Source of the DNA: Ruminococcus sp.
GTDB taxonomy: Bacteria; Bacillota; Clostridia; Oscillospirales; Ruminococcaceae
Assembly (NCBI GenBank): GCA_017523285.1
Contig: JAFWWU010000115.1
Span: 1-37,120 of the forward strand
Length of the DNA stretch: 37,120 nucleotides
Direction: 5' to 3'
The first letter of the stretch is position 1; every line of letters begins with the position of its first letter. Below the pieces are notes generated by a model. The model worked only from the letters and a program-made list of their open reading frames with translations. It made no database searches and was not told the DNA's origin. Positions 8,289 to 18,315 of the stretch are shown here, piece after piece. Both the position numbers and the translations under genes were made by a program.

Positions 8289-9385
8289 TATTTTTTACCT
8301 CCGTCTTTTTTGCTCTCATCGGAAGCTTCTTCGGCTTCCTCTGTTTCAGCAGTTTCCACAGCTTCGGATGTTTCTTCAGTTTCCTGCTTTTCAGCCTCGC
8401 TGTCTGCATTTTCTTCTTCCTTCTTGATTACAAGACCTTCGCCTACTGTAATCTTAAGGAAGATATCCTCAAGTGTGAGGTCTGAAAGCTGGAGCATAAG
8501 AATATTCCAGCCGTTTTCATTGCACACACGATTAAGCTCACGACGGATATCAACGCCCGGCTCTGCTTCGATATCATAATCATAGATGCCCTTTTCACGC
8601 TCCATATCGGCACGGATATACTTGATTCCGCCGATAGCCTTTATAGCGCTTACAATCTTTTCCTTATCTGCGGCAGTTTTTGTTGTGCCTTCGATACGGA
8701 CTGTCATTTTATGTTCATCTGTGATATTCTTAGCGATTTCATCAGCAGTTCCGTCAGCCGCTACAACACCCTTGTTGATGATGATGATTCTGTCACATAC
8801 AGCCTGAATTTCAGAAAGAATATGTGATGAAAGAATTACTGTATGGCTCTTTCCAAGCTTTTTGATAAGTGTACGGATTTCGATAATCTGCTTAGGGTCA
8901 AGACCAACTGTCGGCTCGTCAAGAATGAGTACGGGCGGATTTCCGATAAGTGCCTGAGCAAGTCCCACACGCTGACGATAACCCTTTGAAAGATTCTTTA
9001 TAATTCTGTGTGAAACGTCTGTGATTTTACAAAGAGCACAGATATCCTTTAAATGAGCTTTTCTTTTAAGCTTGCATTTTTTAAGGTCAAACATGAAGTC
9101 GAGATATTCCATAACCGTCATATCAACATAAAGCGGTGGAATTTCAGGAAGATATCCGATATTCTTCTTTGCTTTGATAGGATCTTCAAAAATATCTATA
9201 TCATTGATTAAAATCTGTCCCGAAGTTGATGAAATATAGCCTGTAAGCATATTCATTGTAGTAGACTTTCCTGCACCGTTAGGTCCTAAAAAGCCTAAAA
9301 TCTGTCCTTTTTCAACCTTGAAGCTTATATTGTCAACAGCCTTTTTATCGCCGTAATGCTTCGTAAGGTTTTTAACCTCAATCAT
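8288..9385 (-). CDS. ABC transporter ATP-binding protein (GldA-like)
   Basis: 365 residues. Motifs in order are Walker A GPNGAGKST (34-42), Q-loop region YLPEIPP, signature LSKGYRQRVGLAQAL (about 132-146), Walker B LILDEP (about 153-158), D-loop GLDP and switch His in SSHIL. A domain of about 80 residues follows, then a strongly acidic Glu/Ala/Thr tail of about 50 residues ending in SKKDGGKK; this tail is unusual for the family. The ATG at 9385 is preferred to an upstream in-frame start because AGGAGG lies just before it and the family begins MIEVKNLTKHYG. It should power the GldF-like permease. Confidence 0.92.
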   Translation of the reverse strand: MIEVKNLTKHYGDKKAVDNISFKVEKGQILGFLGPNGAGKSTTMNMLTGYISSTSGQILINDIDIFEDPIKAKKNIGYLPEIPPLYVDMTVMEYLDFMFDLKKCKLKRKAHLKDICALCKITDVSHRIIKNLSKGYRQRVGLAQALIGNPPVLILDEPTVGLDPKQIIEIRTLIKKLGKSHTVILSSHILSEIQAVCDRIIIINKGVVAADGTADEIAKNITDEHKMTVRIEGTTKTAADKEKIVSAIKAIGGIKYIRADMEREKGIYDYDIEAEPGVDIRRELNRVCNENGWNILMLQLSDLTLEDIFLKITVGEGLVIKKEEENADSEAEKQETEETSEAVETAETEEAEEASDESKKDGGKK

Positions 9386-9487
9386 TTTAAGACTACCTCC
9401 TGTGATGTTTGGTTTATCGTTATTACTGCCGATTGAGCCGAATATCTCCGACAATTACCGCAGTATCCAAGAAACATTTTATTCTTG

Positions 9488-9503
9488 CTATGTGATAACA
9501 TAG
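9488..9503. promoter_or_regulatory. Inverted repeat upstream of the ABC operon (possible operator)
   Basis: CTATGTGATAACATAG has perfect 6-bp arms around GATA. It lies in the 149-bp gap between gltX and the ABC ATPase gene. No strong -35/-10 pair was found in the gap and no T tract follows, so a terminator is unlikely. The role is a guess. Confidence 0.3.
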
Positions 9504-9534
9504 TGAAAACAAAACGAAATTTGCAAAAACGAGA

Positions 9535-10992
9535 TTATGAAAGCTGTGCGATACCTTTTTTAATTCTTGCAATTGCTTCTTCCTTGCCGAGAATTGCACA
9601 AAGCTCTACACCGCCGCCTGCTGTAACAGGTTTACCTGAAACTGCTGTTCTGAGTGGCCATAAGAGCCAGCCGTTCTTAACTTCAAGCTTTGCAATGAGG
9701 TCGAAAAGTGCTGTGTGGATTGATTCAACATTCCATTCGTCAAGTGCTTCAAGCACAGGAAGTATTGCATTAAGAGCCTCAATTGAAGTTTCTTCATTTG
9801 TTTTCATTTTCTTGTGACAGTAAAGAGCATTATCATATTCAGGGAGAACATCGATAAAATCAATAAGCTCCTCGATGTCTGTATAAAGCTCTGTTCTTGG
9901 CTGGAGTACAGATGCAAGCACCTTGTAATCAATATCATCACGCTTTACATATTTTTTGATGTATGGTGTGATATATTCGCAGAACTGCTCAGGAGTCATT
10001 TTTCTGATGTATTCCGCATTGATAGCCTTAAGCTTTACAGGGTCGAAAATAGCAGGGGACTTACTTATGCCGCTGATATCGAATTCCTCTGCAAGCTCTT
10101 CAAGCGAATATATTTCCTGTTCACCCTTTGGTGCCCAGCCGAGAAGTGCGATATAGTTTATAACCGCTTCTGTGAGATATCCCTTTGCAAGTAAATCCTC
10201 GAATGAAGCGTCGCCGTTTCTCTTTGAAAGCTTTGCTGTCTGGTCTTTCATAACAGGACAGCAATGAACATATACAGGAACTTCCCAGCCGAATGCCTGA
10301 TAGAGAAGATTATACTTCGGAGCAGATGAAAGATATTCGTTTCCTCTTACAACGTGAGTAATTCCCATTGTGTGATCGTCTACTACGTTTGCAAAATTAT
10401 ATGTCGGCATTCCGTCTGTCTTGATTAAAATCTGGTCATCGAGAGTTGCATTTTCAACTGTAATGTCGCCGTAAACTTCATCGTGGAATGTAGTTGTTCC
10501 GTCAAGAGGCATTTTCTGTCTGATAACGTAGGGGATACCTGCGTCAAGCTTTGCCTGTACCTCTTCCTTTGAGAGATTGCGGCAATGTCTGTCATACATT
10601 GCGATTGCTGTTGTGCCATCTTCATTCTTCTTGAGTCCGTCAAGACGTTCCTTATCGCAGAAGCAGTAATATGCGTGTCCGCTTTCAACAAGCTTCAATG
10701 CATATTCCTTGAACATTCCCATTCTTTCAGACTGAACATACGGACCAACAGGACCGCCGATATCAGGACCTTCGTCCCAGTTAAGACCTGTCTGTCTGAG
10801 TGTATTGTAGATAACGTCTACTGCACCCTCAACGTAACGTTCCTGGTCGGTATCTTCAATTCTTAAAATAAAGTCACCGCCGTTTTTCTTTGCGATAAGA
10901 TATGTGTAAAGCGCTGTTCTGAGATTTCCGATATGCATATAGCCTGTCGGACTTGGCGCAAATCGTGTTCTTACTCTTTGGGTATCTGCCAT
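9535..10992 (-). CDS. gltX: Glutamyl-tRNA synthetase
   Basis: This 485-residue class I aminoacyl-tRNA synthetase charges tRNA(Glu). In many Firmicutes it also charges tRNA(Gln), which GatCAB then amidates. The HIGH motif is HIGN at residues 20-23 within [17 protein letters not shown], and the KMSKS equivalent is KLSKR near residue 250. The C-terminal anticodon-binding helical region is full length. The ATG at 10992 is used because AAGGAAAG lies 9 bp upstream; an in-frame TTG further up has no site. It is 24 bp after the ankyrin gene and is probably the last gene of the rimP operon. No T-box leader is present. Confidence 0.96.
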   Translation of the reverse strand: MADTQRVRTRFAPSPTGYMHIGNLRTALYTYLIAKKNGGDFILRIEDTDQERYVEGAVDVIYNTLRQTGLNWDEGPDIGGPVGPYVQSERMGMFKEYALKLVESGHAYYCFCDKERLDGLKKNEDGTTAIAMYDRHCRNLSKEEVQAKLDAGIPYVIRQKMPLDGTTTFHDEVYGDITVENATLDDQILIKTDGMPTYNFANVVDDHTMGITHVVRGNEYLSSAPKYNLLYQAFGWEVPVYVHCCPVMKDQTAKLSKRNGDASFEDLLAKGYLTEAVINYIALLGWAPKGEQEIYSLEELAEEFDISGISKSPAIFDPVKLKAINAEYIRKMTPEQFCEYITPYIKKYVKRDDIDYKVLASVLQPRTELYTDIEELIDFIDVLPEYDNALYCHKKMKTNEETSIEALNAILPVLEALDEWNVESIHTALFDLIAKLEVKNGWLLWPLRTAVSGKPVTAGGGVELCAILGKEEAIARIKKGIAQLS

Positions 10993-11016
10993 GTTTTTTA
11001 TCTTTCCTTTCAAATT

Positions 11017-11925
11017 TTAATAACCGTTATATTCTCCTAAAATTTCTATTATACCATCTTTATAATGTGCACCTGTGCCGACGGTATTTCGATAAGCAAG
11101 CCATTGATTTGACTGCCCGTAATTAGTTTTATTAATTATATCAGCACCGTTTTCTATAAGAATATGGAGAATTTCAACTCCCGGATCATCATTAAGACTA
11201 TCCGCAACAGTTGCTACAGGTGTAAATCCGGTATAATCTCTCACATTTACATCCGCACCATTTTCTATAAGCAATTTTACAAGCTCTGTATTTCCATTAT
11301 ACACTGCATGCATAAGCGGAGTATAACCACATCGGTCATCAGTCATATAAATACTGTGCACTGTATTATCACTGTGCTGTGTTTCATGTACATAATCTAC
11401 TGCATTAACATCTGCGCCATACTTTATAAGAAGCTTTATCATTTTAATTTCTTCTTGCGTAAGTTCTCTGTCAACAGCATATTTATTACTATAATGTACA
11501 AAACCTTCTTTTTCACAAAGCAATGATAAAAGAGTCTGTTTTCCGTCTTTTGCAGGCTTATTACTCTCAAAAGTGCAGTCAGGTGAAACACCTTTTTCAA
11601 GCAATTCCTCAGCTCTTTCATAATTGCCCGTAGTAACATTGAATGCAAGAGAATTTTTTTGTTCAAAATTGCTTTTTATTTCAATTACAGCAAATGAAAC
11701 TACTAAAAAAATAAGCGGAGCAAAATTGAGTATAGATATAATTCTTGGAATGTAATACCATTTTCTCGGCTTCTTGTCGCCATCTTTGAAATTTTTAAGT
11801 TTCTTATTATAGCTTAACTGCATAAAAATTGAAACTATAAGGGAAATCACCGCTACTGTAAATATAATTCCAACTATGATAATAAACACAAGAATACCTA
11901 TCATAAACATCCCCATAAATGCCAC
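11017..11925 (-). CDS. Ankyrin-repeat membrane protein
   Basis: 302 residues. Two membrane helices lie at about 8-36 and 58-82, separated by a basic loop (KKLKNFKDGDKKPRKW). The rest is an ankyrin-repeat domain: degenerate repeats near 92-150, then clear ones with IKLLIKYGADVNAVD, YTPLMHAVYNGNTELVKLL and LHILIENGADI. It starts with GTG at 11925, chosen because GAGGTG lies 5 bp upstream; the ATG at 11916 would be too far from it. It sits 4 bp after ribF and 24 bp before gltX, so it is co-transcribed with housekeeping genes. A protein-binding role is likely from the repeats, but the partner is unknown. Confidence 0.85.
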   Translation of the reverse strand: MAFMGMFMIGILVFIIIVGIIFTVAVISLIVSIFMQLSYNKKLKNFKDGDKKPRKWYYIPRIISILNFAPLIFLVVSFAVIEIKSNFEQKNSLAFNVTTGNYERAEELLEKGVSPDCTFESNKPAKDGKQTLLSLLCEKEGFVHYSNKYAVDRELTQEEIKMIKLLIKYGADVNAVDYVHETQHSDNTVHSIYMTDDRCGYTPLMHAVYNGNTELVKLLIENGADVNVRDYTGFTPVATVADSLNDDPGVEILHILIENGADIINKTNYGQSNQWLAYRNTVGTGAHYKDGIIEILGEYNGY

Positions 11926-11929
11926 AATA

Positions 11930-12859
11930 TCACCTCATTTTATATCTGCATATCTCAGATGTCTGATAACTTGGTTTTTCCGCTTCTTTAATATCATCCG
12001 AAATCTGCTTTTTCAGCTCATCAATTCCAGCGAATTTTCTTTCACCACGAATAAAATTTATAAGCGAAACTTCTGCTGTTTCCCCGTATAAATCCCCCGA
12101 AAAGTCAAGGATATGTGTTTCGGCAAGCGGCTTTATATCTCTTTCAACAGTAGGCTTTACACCTATGTTTGTAACGGAAGCATATTCTCTGCCGCATACT
12201 GTTGTTTTCGAGCAATATACTCCGAAAGCGGGAATAAGCTGATTTTCGCAGAAATTCTGATTAATTGTCGGAAAATCAATCGTTCTTCCTATGCGGTTGC
12301 CCTCTGTCACAGTCTGAGATATATAATAATTTCCGCCAAGAAGCTGTGAAGCTTCTTTCACTCTGCCGTCTGTGAGCATTTTCTTGATAAGCGTAGAGGA
12401 AACCTTTTCTCCGCCTGAATAAACGGCGTCAGTTACACAGACTTTAATGGAATACTTTTCTCCGAGCATTTTCAGCTCTGAAATTCCGCATGAAGCATTA
12501 TGCCCGAAGCGGTAATCCTCGCCGCAAACAATATACTCTGCATTGAGCCTTTTTTTGAGAATGCCGCTCACGAACTCCTCACCCGAAAGCAAACAGACCT
12601 CGCTGAAATCTTCGCTGAAAACCTCTGAAATTCCAAGTTTTTTCATAATACTCAGCTTCTGCTCATCGGTATAGACGAATTTATAATCCTGTCCGTGCTT
12701 ACGCATAACGCTGTTTGCGCTGAAAGTGAAAACCGACGGTATACAGCCTTTTATTTCCGTAACAGAATTTAAAATTCTTCTGTGTCCGATATGAACCGAA
12801 TCAAACATTCCAAGAGCTATTGCACGCTTCGGAATATCCGTCATATATTCACTGTTCAA
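11930..12859 (-). CDS. ribF: Bifunctional riboflavin kinase / FAD synthetase
   Basis: This 309-residue enzyme makes FMN and FAD from riboflavin. The N-terminal FMN adenylyltransferase domain shows LGMFDSVHIGHRRIL with the HIGH nucleotide-binding motif, and VCGEDYRFGHN. The C-terminal flavokinase domain shows NRIGRTIDFPTIN. The start is TTG at 12859, because AGGAGAG lies 6 bp before it; the ATG at 12844 is 21 bp from that site and would cut the protein by five residues. The binding site overlaps the truB stop codon, so coupling is likely. ribF next to truB is a common Firmicutes arrangement. Confidence 0.93.
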   Translation of the reverse strand: MNSEYMTDIPKRAIALGMFDSVHIGHRRILNSVTEIKGCIPSVFTFSANSVMRKHGQDYKFVYTDEQKLSIMKKLGISEVFSEDFSEVCLLSGEEFVSGILKKRLNAEYIVCGEDYRFGHNASCGISELKMLGEKYSIKVCVTDAVYSGGEKVSSTLIKKMLTDGRVKEASQLLGGNYYISQTVTEGNRIGRTIDFPTINQNFCENQLIPAFGVYCSKTTVCGREYASVTNIGVKPTVERDIKPLAETHILDFSGDLYGETAEVSLINFIRGERKFAGIDELKKQISDDIKEAEKPSYQTSEICRYKMR

Positions 12860-12870
12860 AAAAATCTCTC

Positions 12871-13764
12871 CTAAAAAAAGTTTTTTCCCACTTTAAGCAC
12901 GCCCTTTTCCCATTCAGGAAAGGCTGTGCCGATAAAAGCTCCGTCAAAGCCGTAAACCGCATAATCATTTACGTTTTCTTTTATATTATTCACTCTCGCA
13001 AGGTCAAGCTTTACTCCGTTTTTATACATTCTTGTCTGAACTTCGTTCAGTCTGAGCCTTGCAAGAGAGCTGAAAACCTTTTCAACTGGAATTATAAGCT
13101 CTTCAAGCCGATTTTCGTCACGAGCCTTTTCTACATCTGCAAAGCTTAAACACTGCTCAAGCTTAAATCCGCCCGAAGAAAGTCTTACAAGGCTTGTCAT
13201 TACTGCACCGCAGCCGAGAAGCTCGCCGATATCGTTTATTATTGTACGGATATACGTTCCTTTAGAGCATGAAACATATAACTTTCCCTCCTGAGTATCC
13301 TCGTTGAATTCTTCAAGACGGATTTCATCAATGAATATTTCACGCTTTTCACGTTCAACCTCTATGCCTTGTCTTGCAAGGTCATAAAGCCTTTTTCCGT
13401 TTACAGAAACCGCCGAATACATCGGAGGAAGCTGCATAACGTTTCCTGTGAATTTCGGGAGAATATCAATGATTTCTTCTTTTGTTACTCTCTTTGAAAA
13501 TTCCGAAACGGTCTTGCCCGTAATATCCTGAGTATCGGTAATAAGTCCTGTTTTAAAGCCTGCAAGATAGCTTTTTTCGTTATCGGGGAGTATATCACAA
13601 GCCTTTGTTGCCGTTCCGACAAACACAGGCAGAACTCCTGTTGCCATAGGGTCGAGCGTTCCCGCATGACCGAGCCTTTTTATTTTAAGAATTCCCCTCA
13701 GCTTTGCTATAACATCAAATGATGTGAAATCCTGAGGCTTATTCATACATAAAATGCCGTTCAT
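12871..13764 (-). CDS. truB: tRNA pseudouridine(55) synthase
   Basis: This 297-residue enzyme makes pseudouridine 55 in the tRNA T-loop. It opens with the family text GILCMNKPQDFTSFDV and has the catalytic Asp38 in HAGTLDPMATG. The later stretches LPPMYSAVSVNGKRLYDLAR and SCSKGTYIRTI are also diagnostic. The start ATG overlaps the nrnA stop by 4 bp (ATGA), with GGAGG upstream. It lies between nrnA and ribF in the translation operon. Confidence 0.96.
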   Translation of the reverse strand: MNGILCMNKPQDFTSFDVIAKLRGILKIKRLGHAGTLDPMATGVLPVFVGTATKACDILPDNEKSYLAGFKTGLITDTQDITGKTVSEFSKRVTKEEIIDILPKFTGNVMQLPPMYSAVSVNGKRLYDLARQGIEVEREKREIFIDEIRLEEFNEDTQEGKLYVSCSKGTYIRTIINDIGELLGCGAVMTSLVRLSSGGFKLEQCLSFADVEKARDENRLEELIIPVEKVFSSLARLRLNEVQTRMYKNGVKLDLARVNNIKENVNDYAVYGFDGAFIGTAFPEWEKGVLKVGKNFF

Positions 13765-14717
13765 TCTACCTCCAGCGACTGTCTTACAGTTTCAACAAGC
13801 TTTTCCTTTACTTCTTCAAGTGTTCCTGTAACAAGACAGCCTGCCGCCTTAACGTGACCGCCGCCGCCAAGCTTCTGACAGATAGCCGAAACATTCACAT
13901 CATCTGCTGAACGCATTGAAACCTTGAAAGCCCCGTCCTCACGTTCCTTGATTGTGATGCCGACTTCAACACCCTCTACCTGAAGCGGAATTGAAGCACA
14001 GCCATCAAGGTCGTTTGCATCTACGCCAAGCTCATTGAGAATTTTATTTGTAATGCATATCATAGTAACCTTGTTATCGAGATAATATTCCATAAGGTCT
14101 GTTACAATACGCTCCATTTTAAGACGTCCGATTGATTTTACATCAAACATTTCCCTGTTGATAGCGGCATATCTGATTTTGTGATTTCTCATAAGCTCTG
14201 CCGCAATTTCATGACTTCTTACAGTTGTACATTCATACTTGAAACAGCCTGTATCCGTTGCAATTCCTGTATAGATACAAGCGGCGCAATGGTCTGTAAG
14301 CTCTACGCCAAGCTCCTTTGCAAGCTCATATATAAGCTCACATGTAGCAGCTGCATCGGGATCAAGCAAAAGTCTTTCGGCATATTCGATATTTGAAATA
14401 TGATGGTCTATACAAAGGTCAACCTTGTTTTCATATTCTTCCCTGAGATTTCCCATAAGCTGAGTATCGGCAATATCAACAGCTATAACTGTCTGCGGCT
14501 CAAAATCCTCTCCCCAGCCTGTTTTTGTCATAAAAGCATAACGCTTCGGAAATTCATCCGAGCATATAACCCTGCTTCTGATACCAAGCATTGCAAGAAT
14601 ATCCCTGAGCGCAAAGCCTGCACCTATGCAGTCTCCGTCAGGACTCTGATGTGTGATAATTACTGCGTCTTTGCAGGATTTAAGAAATTCTGCCGCTTCT
14701 TTTAAGTTAATACGCAT
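13761..14717 (-). CDS. nrnA: DHH/DHHA1 phosphoesterase (NrnA-type oligoribonuclease)
   Basis: 318 residues. The DHH domain has ITHQSPDGDCIGAG (metal-binding DxD), the DIADTQ stretch and CIDHHIS (the DHH motif). The C-terminal DHHA1 domain has LGGGGHVKAAGC. Proteins of this type degrade nanoRNA and pAp or, in some cases, cyclic-di-nucleotide products such as pApA; which activity applies here is not decided by sequence. The ATG at 14717 is used because GAGGTG lies 10 bp upstream and the family starts near there; a longer frame exists without a site. It sits 16 bp after rbfA and overlaps truB, matching the usual rbfA-nrnA-truB-ribF order. Confidence 0.93.
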   Translation of the reverse strand: MRINLKEAAEFLKSCKDAVIITHQSPDGDCIGAGFALRDILAMLGIRSRVICSDEFPKRYAFMTKTGWGEDFEPQTVIAVDIADTQLMGNLREEYENKVDLCIDHHISNIEYAERLLLDPDAAATCELIYELAKELGVELTDHCAACIYTGIATDTGCFKYECTTVRSHEIAAELMRNHKIRYAAINREMFDVKSIGRLKMERIVTDLMEYYLDNKVTMICITNKILNELGVDANDLDGCASIPLQVEGVEVGITIKEREDGAFKVSMRSADDVNVSAICQKLGGGGHVKAAGCLVTGTLEEVKEKLVETVRQSLEVE

Positions 14718-14733
14718 ATATCTTTTACACCTC

Positions 14734-15069
14734 TTACATTTCTTTAAGCTTCTGATTGATTTCAGCACTGTGAGCAATTGAATCATCAGCTATAAATTTA
14801 AGGTCGGGACATTTTCTCATTTTAAGGCGGTGGAAAAGCTCTCTTTTGATAAAGCCCTCTCCGTTTCTTAAGCCTTTAACGGATTCCTTTGCCTTTTCAA
14901 TCCCCTCAAAGCACGATACAAATATCTTGCAATGCGACATATCACCTGAAAGCTCAACTCTTACTATTGTCAGAAAATCAGCAATTCTTGGATCTTTAAG
15001 CTCTCTTACAATAGCAGTCATCTCACGCTTTATATCTTCGGCGAGTCTGCCGTTTTTAAAGCTTGCCAT
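14734..15069 (-). CDS. rbfA: Ribosome-binding factor A
   Basis: This 111-residue KH-type protein acts in late maturation of the 30S subunit (16S rRNA 5' end, cold adaptation). The text KDPRIADFLTIVRVELSGDMSHCKIFVS and the closing KMRKCPDLKFIADDSI are typical. AAAGGAAA precedes the ATG. It normally follows infB directly; here an acidic unknown gene lies between them. Confidence 0.94.
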   Translation of the reverse strand: MASFKNGRLAEDIKREMTAIVRELKDPRIADFLTIVRVELSGDMSHCKIFVSCFEGIEKAKESVKGLRNGEGFIKRELFHRLKMRKCPDLKFIADDSIAHSAEINQKLKEM

Positions 15070-15096
15070 ATCTATTTCCTTTCATTCAGATACAGA

Positions 15097-15507
15097 TTAC
15101 ATTTTTACTGTAAAGCCTGCATTTTCATCATTTTCATTAACAACCATCTGATTTTCGGCAGCTGTTTCAGCATTGAAGAAACCATCTTCGAATATCTTAG
15201 CTTCAAATGGTGCGTCTGATTCTTTCATTTCTTCAATAACTTCTGATTCTTCAATACCCTCTTCATAGTAATACTCATCTGCATACTTATGATATTCAGG
15301 TTCAAGCTCTTCGTCTGTTACAGGTCTTTCAATACCCATATAATCATCAATAACGGGTTCAACCTCTTCAAACGCACTGCACTGTCCGAGAAGTATTTTT
15401 TTTACTGATTCAAAAAAGAAAATATCAACGGGACCGAATTCTTCCCAGGCAAGAGCCTCATCACAATACTGAAGCATATCTGCTGTACTCATTCTGCTGT
15501 TATCCAT
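15097..15507 (-). CDS. Acidic protein of unknown function between infB and rbfA
   Basis: I do not recognise this 136-residue protein. It is strongly acidic and rich in Glu, Asp and Tyr (PEYHKYADEYYYEEG near residues 70-84), and lacks signal or membrane segments. The first 55 residues (MSTADMLQYCDEALAWEEFG, FFFESVKKILLGQ) could fold as a small helical domain; the rest is probably disordered. The gene has a very good AAGGAGG before its ATG and stands in the operon with a 98-bp gap after infB and 27 bp before rbfA. A role in ribosome assembly or translation is suggested only by position. Confidence 0.8.
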   Translation of the reverse strand: MDNSRMSTADMLQYCDEALAWEEFGPVDIFFFESVKKILLGQCSAFEEVEPVIDDYMGIERPVTDEELEPEYHKYADEYYYEEGIEESEVIEEMKESDAPFEAKIFEDGFFNAETAAENQMVVNENDENAGFTVKM

Positions 15508-15540
15508 AAATTTAACCTCCTTATTATGTGCTTATCAGCC

Positions 15541-15565
15541 GCACTGTACTGAACGTGTACAGTGC
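15541..15565 (-). other. Hairpin in the infB to downstream-gene gap
   Basis: GCACTGTAC (15541-15549) pairs with GTACAGTGC (15557-15565) around a 7-nt loop. No T tract follows on the minus strand, so it is more likely an RNA processing or stability element between infB and the distal genes than a full terminator. Confidence 0.45.
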
Positions 15566-15605
15566 CGCCTGTATAATTATTTTGAATTTATATTTTATAT
15601 TATTA

Positions 15606-18263
15606 TCAGTCTTCTCTGTATTCCTCAACGATGTATGTTTCAAAGATATCGCCTTCCTTGACATCACTGAACTTTTCAAGACTGATACCGCATTCGTATC
15701 CGTCTGCAACTTCCTTAACGTCATCCTTGAATCTCTTGAGACCTGCAATCTTATCGTCTGCAATGATGATACCGTCACGAACTACACGAACCTGACTTCC
15801 TCTTGTTACCTTACCATTGAGAACGTAGCTTCCCGCAACCATACCAACATTTGAAATCTTATAAACCTGACGTACCTCTACACGTCCGAGTTCAACTTCT
15901 CTGAACTTAGGTGCAAGCATACCCTTCATAGCTGTTGTGATTTCTTCGATAGCGTCGTAGATGATTCTGTAAAGACGGATATCTACACCGTCACGGGCTG
16001 CACTTTCTGCTGCAACAGGGTCTGGTCTTACGTTAAAGCCTACGATAATAGCATTTGATGCGTTTGCAAGCATAACGTCACTTTCCTTGACAGCACCAAC
16101 ACCGCCATGAATAACTCTTACTCTTACTTCATTGTTTGAAAGCTTTTCAAGTGACTGCTTTACAGCTTCAACTGAGCCCTGAACGTCTGCCTTTACAATG
16201 ATAGGAAGTTCCTTGATTTCGCCCTCTGCAATCTGACTGAAGAGGTTATCGAGTGTAACCTTCTTGTATGCGTTGAACTGTTCCTGCTTAGCTTCGTGCT
16301 TTCTCTGTTCAACAAGCTCTCTTGCAAGACGCTCATCTTCAACAGCGTTGAATGTATCACCTGCACTCGGAACTTCTGCAAGACCTGTGATTTCAACAGG
16401 AACTGATGGACCTGCTGTCTTTACAGGCTTACCCTTATGGTTTGTCATAACTCTTACTCTGCCGACAGATGTACCTGCGATAATGATATCGCCTGTTTTA
16501 AGAGTACCATTCTGAACGAGAAGTGTAGCGATTGGACCTCTGCCCTTATCAAGACGTGCTTCGATAACTGTACCTCTTGCAAGACGGTCAGGATTAGCCT
16601 TAAGCTCCTTGACTTCAGCAACGAGAAGTACGTTTTCAAGAAGCTCATCAATACCTTCGCCTGTCTTTGCTGATACAGGTACACAGATAACATCGCCGCC
16701 CCATTCTTCGCAAACGAGTTCGTGTTCTGTAAGCTCCTGCTTAACTCTTTCAGGGTCAGCCGCTTCCTTATCCATCTTGTTGATAGCAACGATAATTGAA
16801 ACGCCTGCTGCCTTTGCGTGATTGATTGATTCTACTGTCTGAGGCATGATACCGTCATCAGCCGCAACAACAAGAATTGCGATATCTGTTGTGTTCGCAC
16901 CTCTTGCTCTCATTGAAGTAAATGCTTCGTGTCCAGGAGTATCAAGGAATGTGATATCCTGTCCGTTATAGTTTACCTGATATGCACCGATATGCTGTGT
17001 GATACCGCCTGCTTCGCCTGCGGCAACGTGAGCACCTCTGATGCTGTCGAGGATAGATGTCTTACCGTGGTCAACGTGTCCCATTACGCAGACAACAGGG
17101 CATCTTTCTGAAAGATTTGTATCGTCATCCTCGCTCTCGTCAATAAGACGTTCTTCGATAGTTACGATAATTTCCTTTTCAACCTTTGCGTTGAATTCCT
17201 CAGCAATAAGTGAAGCTGTATCAAAGTCAATTTCCTGATTGATTGTAGCCATTACACCGAGTCCCATAAGCTTCTTGATTACATCTGTTGCTGTAACCTT
17301 AAGACGTGAAGCAAGCTCGCTTACGATGATATTATCAGGAATGAGAACCTTAAGCTGCTGCTTTCTTGCACGTTCAAGTTCAAGGCGGCGGAGCTTTTCT
17401 GCTTCTGTTTCCTTCTGTGAATACTGCTGACGATTTCTCTGTGCAGATTTCTGATTAATCTTCTGCTTCTTTGAAGAATAATTATCCTTATGCTTGTTAG
17501 CAGGAGCAATCTGCTCATATCTTTCATTATATTTATCAAGGTCTACATAAGAGCCTCTTGTATCAACTGTACGTCTCTGAGTTGATGTTGACGCAGTTTC
17601 AGATGAGAAATTAACATTAAGCTTTGTTCTTTCTCCGTGATTCTGTGCCTTTGGCTGCTTCTTTTCCTTTTTCTTGTTATTGTTGCTTGAATTGCTTTGA
17701 TTAGCGGTGTTTTCTGTCTTTTCCACCGTTTTTTCCTCCTTAACAGGCTCTGCGACAGGCTTTTCTTCTGCCTTTGCAGGAGCTTTCTGCTCAGAAATTT
17801 TATTTTCAGCAGGCTTTTCTTCCTTTTTCGGCTCTGAAGCTTTCTGCTGTTCTTTATTTGTATTTTCTGTTTTTACTTCTGCCTTTGGCTTTTCAGTTTC
17901 TTTCTTTTCGGTTTCCTTCTTTTCAGTTTCTGCCTTCTTCTTTTCAGCCTTTGGCTCTGCCTTTTTCTTAGGCTTTTCTGATTTTTCAGAATCCTCTGTT
18001 TTCTTCTTTGCGGCTGTCTTTTTAGCCTTTGGTTTTTCTTCAGCTTCAGGCTTTGGCTGTGATGCTGATGCAAAATATGCCTCGAAGCTTTCAACCTCGT
18101 TTAACTTTGAGTAATGCTCAAGCAGTAAATTCATTTCGTCCTCATTAATGCTTGAACCGTTTTTCTTTTTTGTATCTCCTTGCTGAGCAAAGTAGTCTAT
18201 AAGCTCCTGAGAAGTAACATTAAGATTTTTAGCTGCCTCGCTAAGCTTTATTTTCTTTGGCAT
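15606..18263 (-). CDS. infB: Translation initiation factor IF-2
   Basis: This 885-residue GTPase brings initiator tRNA to the 30S subunit. Residues 1-55 form the IF2-N helical domain ([20 protein letters not shown]). Residues about 75-290 are a low-complexity Lys/Glu/Ala/Pro linker. A second IF2-N-like module ([18 protein letters not shown]) precedes the G domain, which has G1 GHVDHGKT, G2 GGITQHIG, G3 DTPGHEAF, G4 NKMD and G5 SAK, followed by the C-terminal beta-barrel domains. The ATG at 18263 is used because GGAGGG lies 9 bp upstream. It follows ylxQ by 52 bp in the nusA operon. Confidence 0.97.
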   Translation of the reverse strand: MPKKIKLSEAAKNLNVTSQELIDYFAQQGDTKKKNGSSINEDEMNLLLEHYSKLNEVESFEAYFASASQPKPEAEEKPKAKKTAAKKKTEDSEKSEKPKKKAEPKAEKKKAETEKKETEKKETEKPKAEVKTENTNKEQQKASEPKKEEKPAENKISEQKAPAKAEEKPVAEPVKEEKTVEKTENTANQSNSSNNNKKKEKKQPKAQNHGERTKLNVNFSSETASTSTQRRTVDTRGSYVDLDKYNERYEQIAPANKHKDNYSSKKQKINQKSAQRNRQQYSQKETEAEKLRRLELERARKQQLKVLIPDNIIVSELASRLKVTATDVIKKLMGLGVMATINQEIDFDTASLIAEEFNAKVEKEIIVTIEERLIDESEDDDTNLSERCPVVCVMGHVDHGKTSILDSIRGAHVAAGEAGGITQHIGAYQVNYNGQDITFLDTPGHEAFTSMRARGANTTDIAILVVAADDGIMPQTVESINHAKAAGVSIIVAINKMDKEAADPERVKQELTEHELVCEEWGGDVICVPVSAKTGEGIDELLENVLLVAEVKELKANPDRLARGTVIEARLDKGRGPIATLLVQNGTLKTGDIIIAGTSVGRVRVMTNHKGKPVKTAGPSVPVEITGLAEVPSAGDTFNAVEDERLARELVEQRKHEAKQEQFNAYKKVTLDNLFSQIAEGEIKELPIIVKADVQGSVEAVKQSLEKLSNNEVRVRVIHGGVGAVKESDVMLANASNAIIVGFNVRPDPVAAESAARDGVDIRLYRIIYDAIEEITTAMKGMLAPKFREVELGRVEVRQVYKISNVGMVAGSYVLNGKVTRGSQVRVVRDGIIIADDKIAGLKRFKDDVKEVADGYECGISLEKFSDVKEGDIFETYIVEEYRED

Positions 18264-18315
18264 AGGCTGATACCCTCCTGTTGTATACATTAAAATTTGC
18301 AATTGTTTATAAGAT

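Noticed and set aside
9386..9534. N-terminal extension of the ABC ATPase and promoter in the gap
   Set aside because: The in-frame upstream start would add 23 residues unlike the family and lacks a ribosome binding site. No convincing -35/-10 pair was found.
10993..11016. T-box leader before gltX
   Set aside because: Only 24 bp separate it from the ankyrin gene and no specifier or antiterminator is present.
17707..18114. Long plus-strand open frame opposite infB, rich in Ser, Phe and Ala
   Set aside because: It is the mirror of the Lys/Glu/Ala linker of IF-2, whose codon bias keeps the other strand free of stops. It has no start signals.
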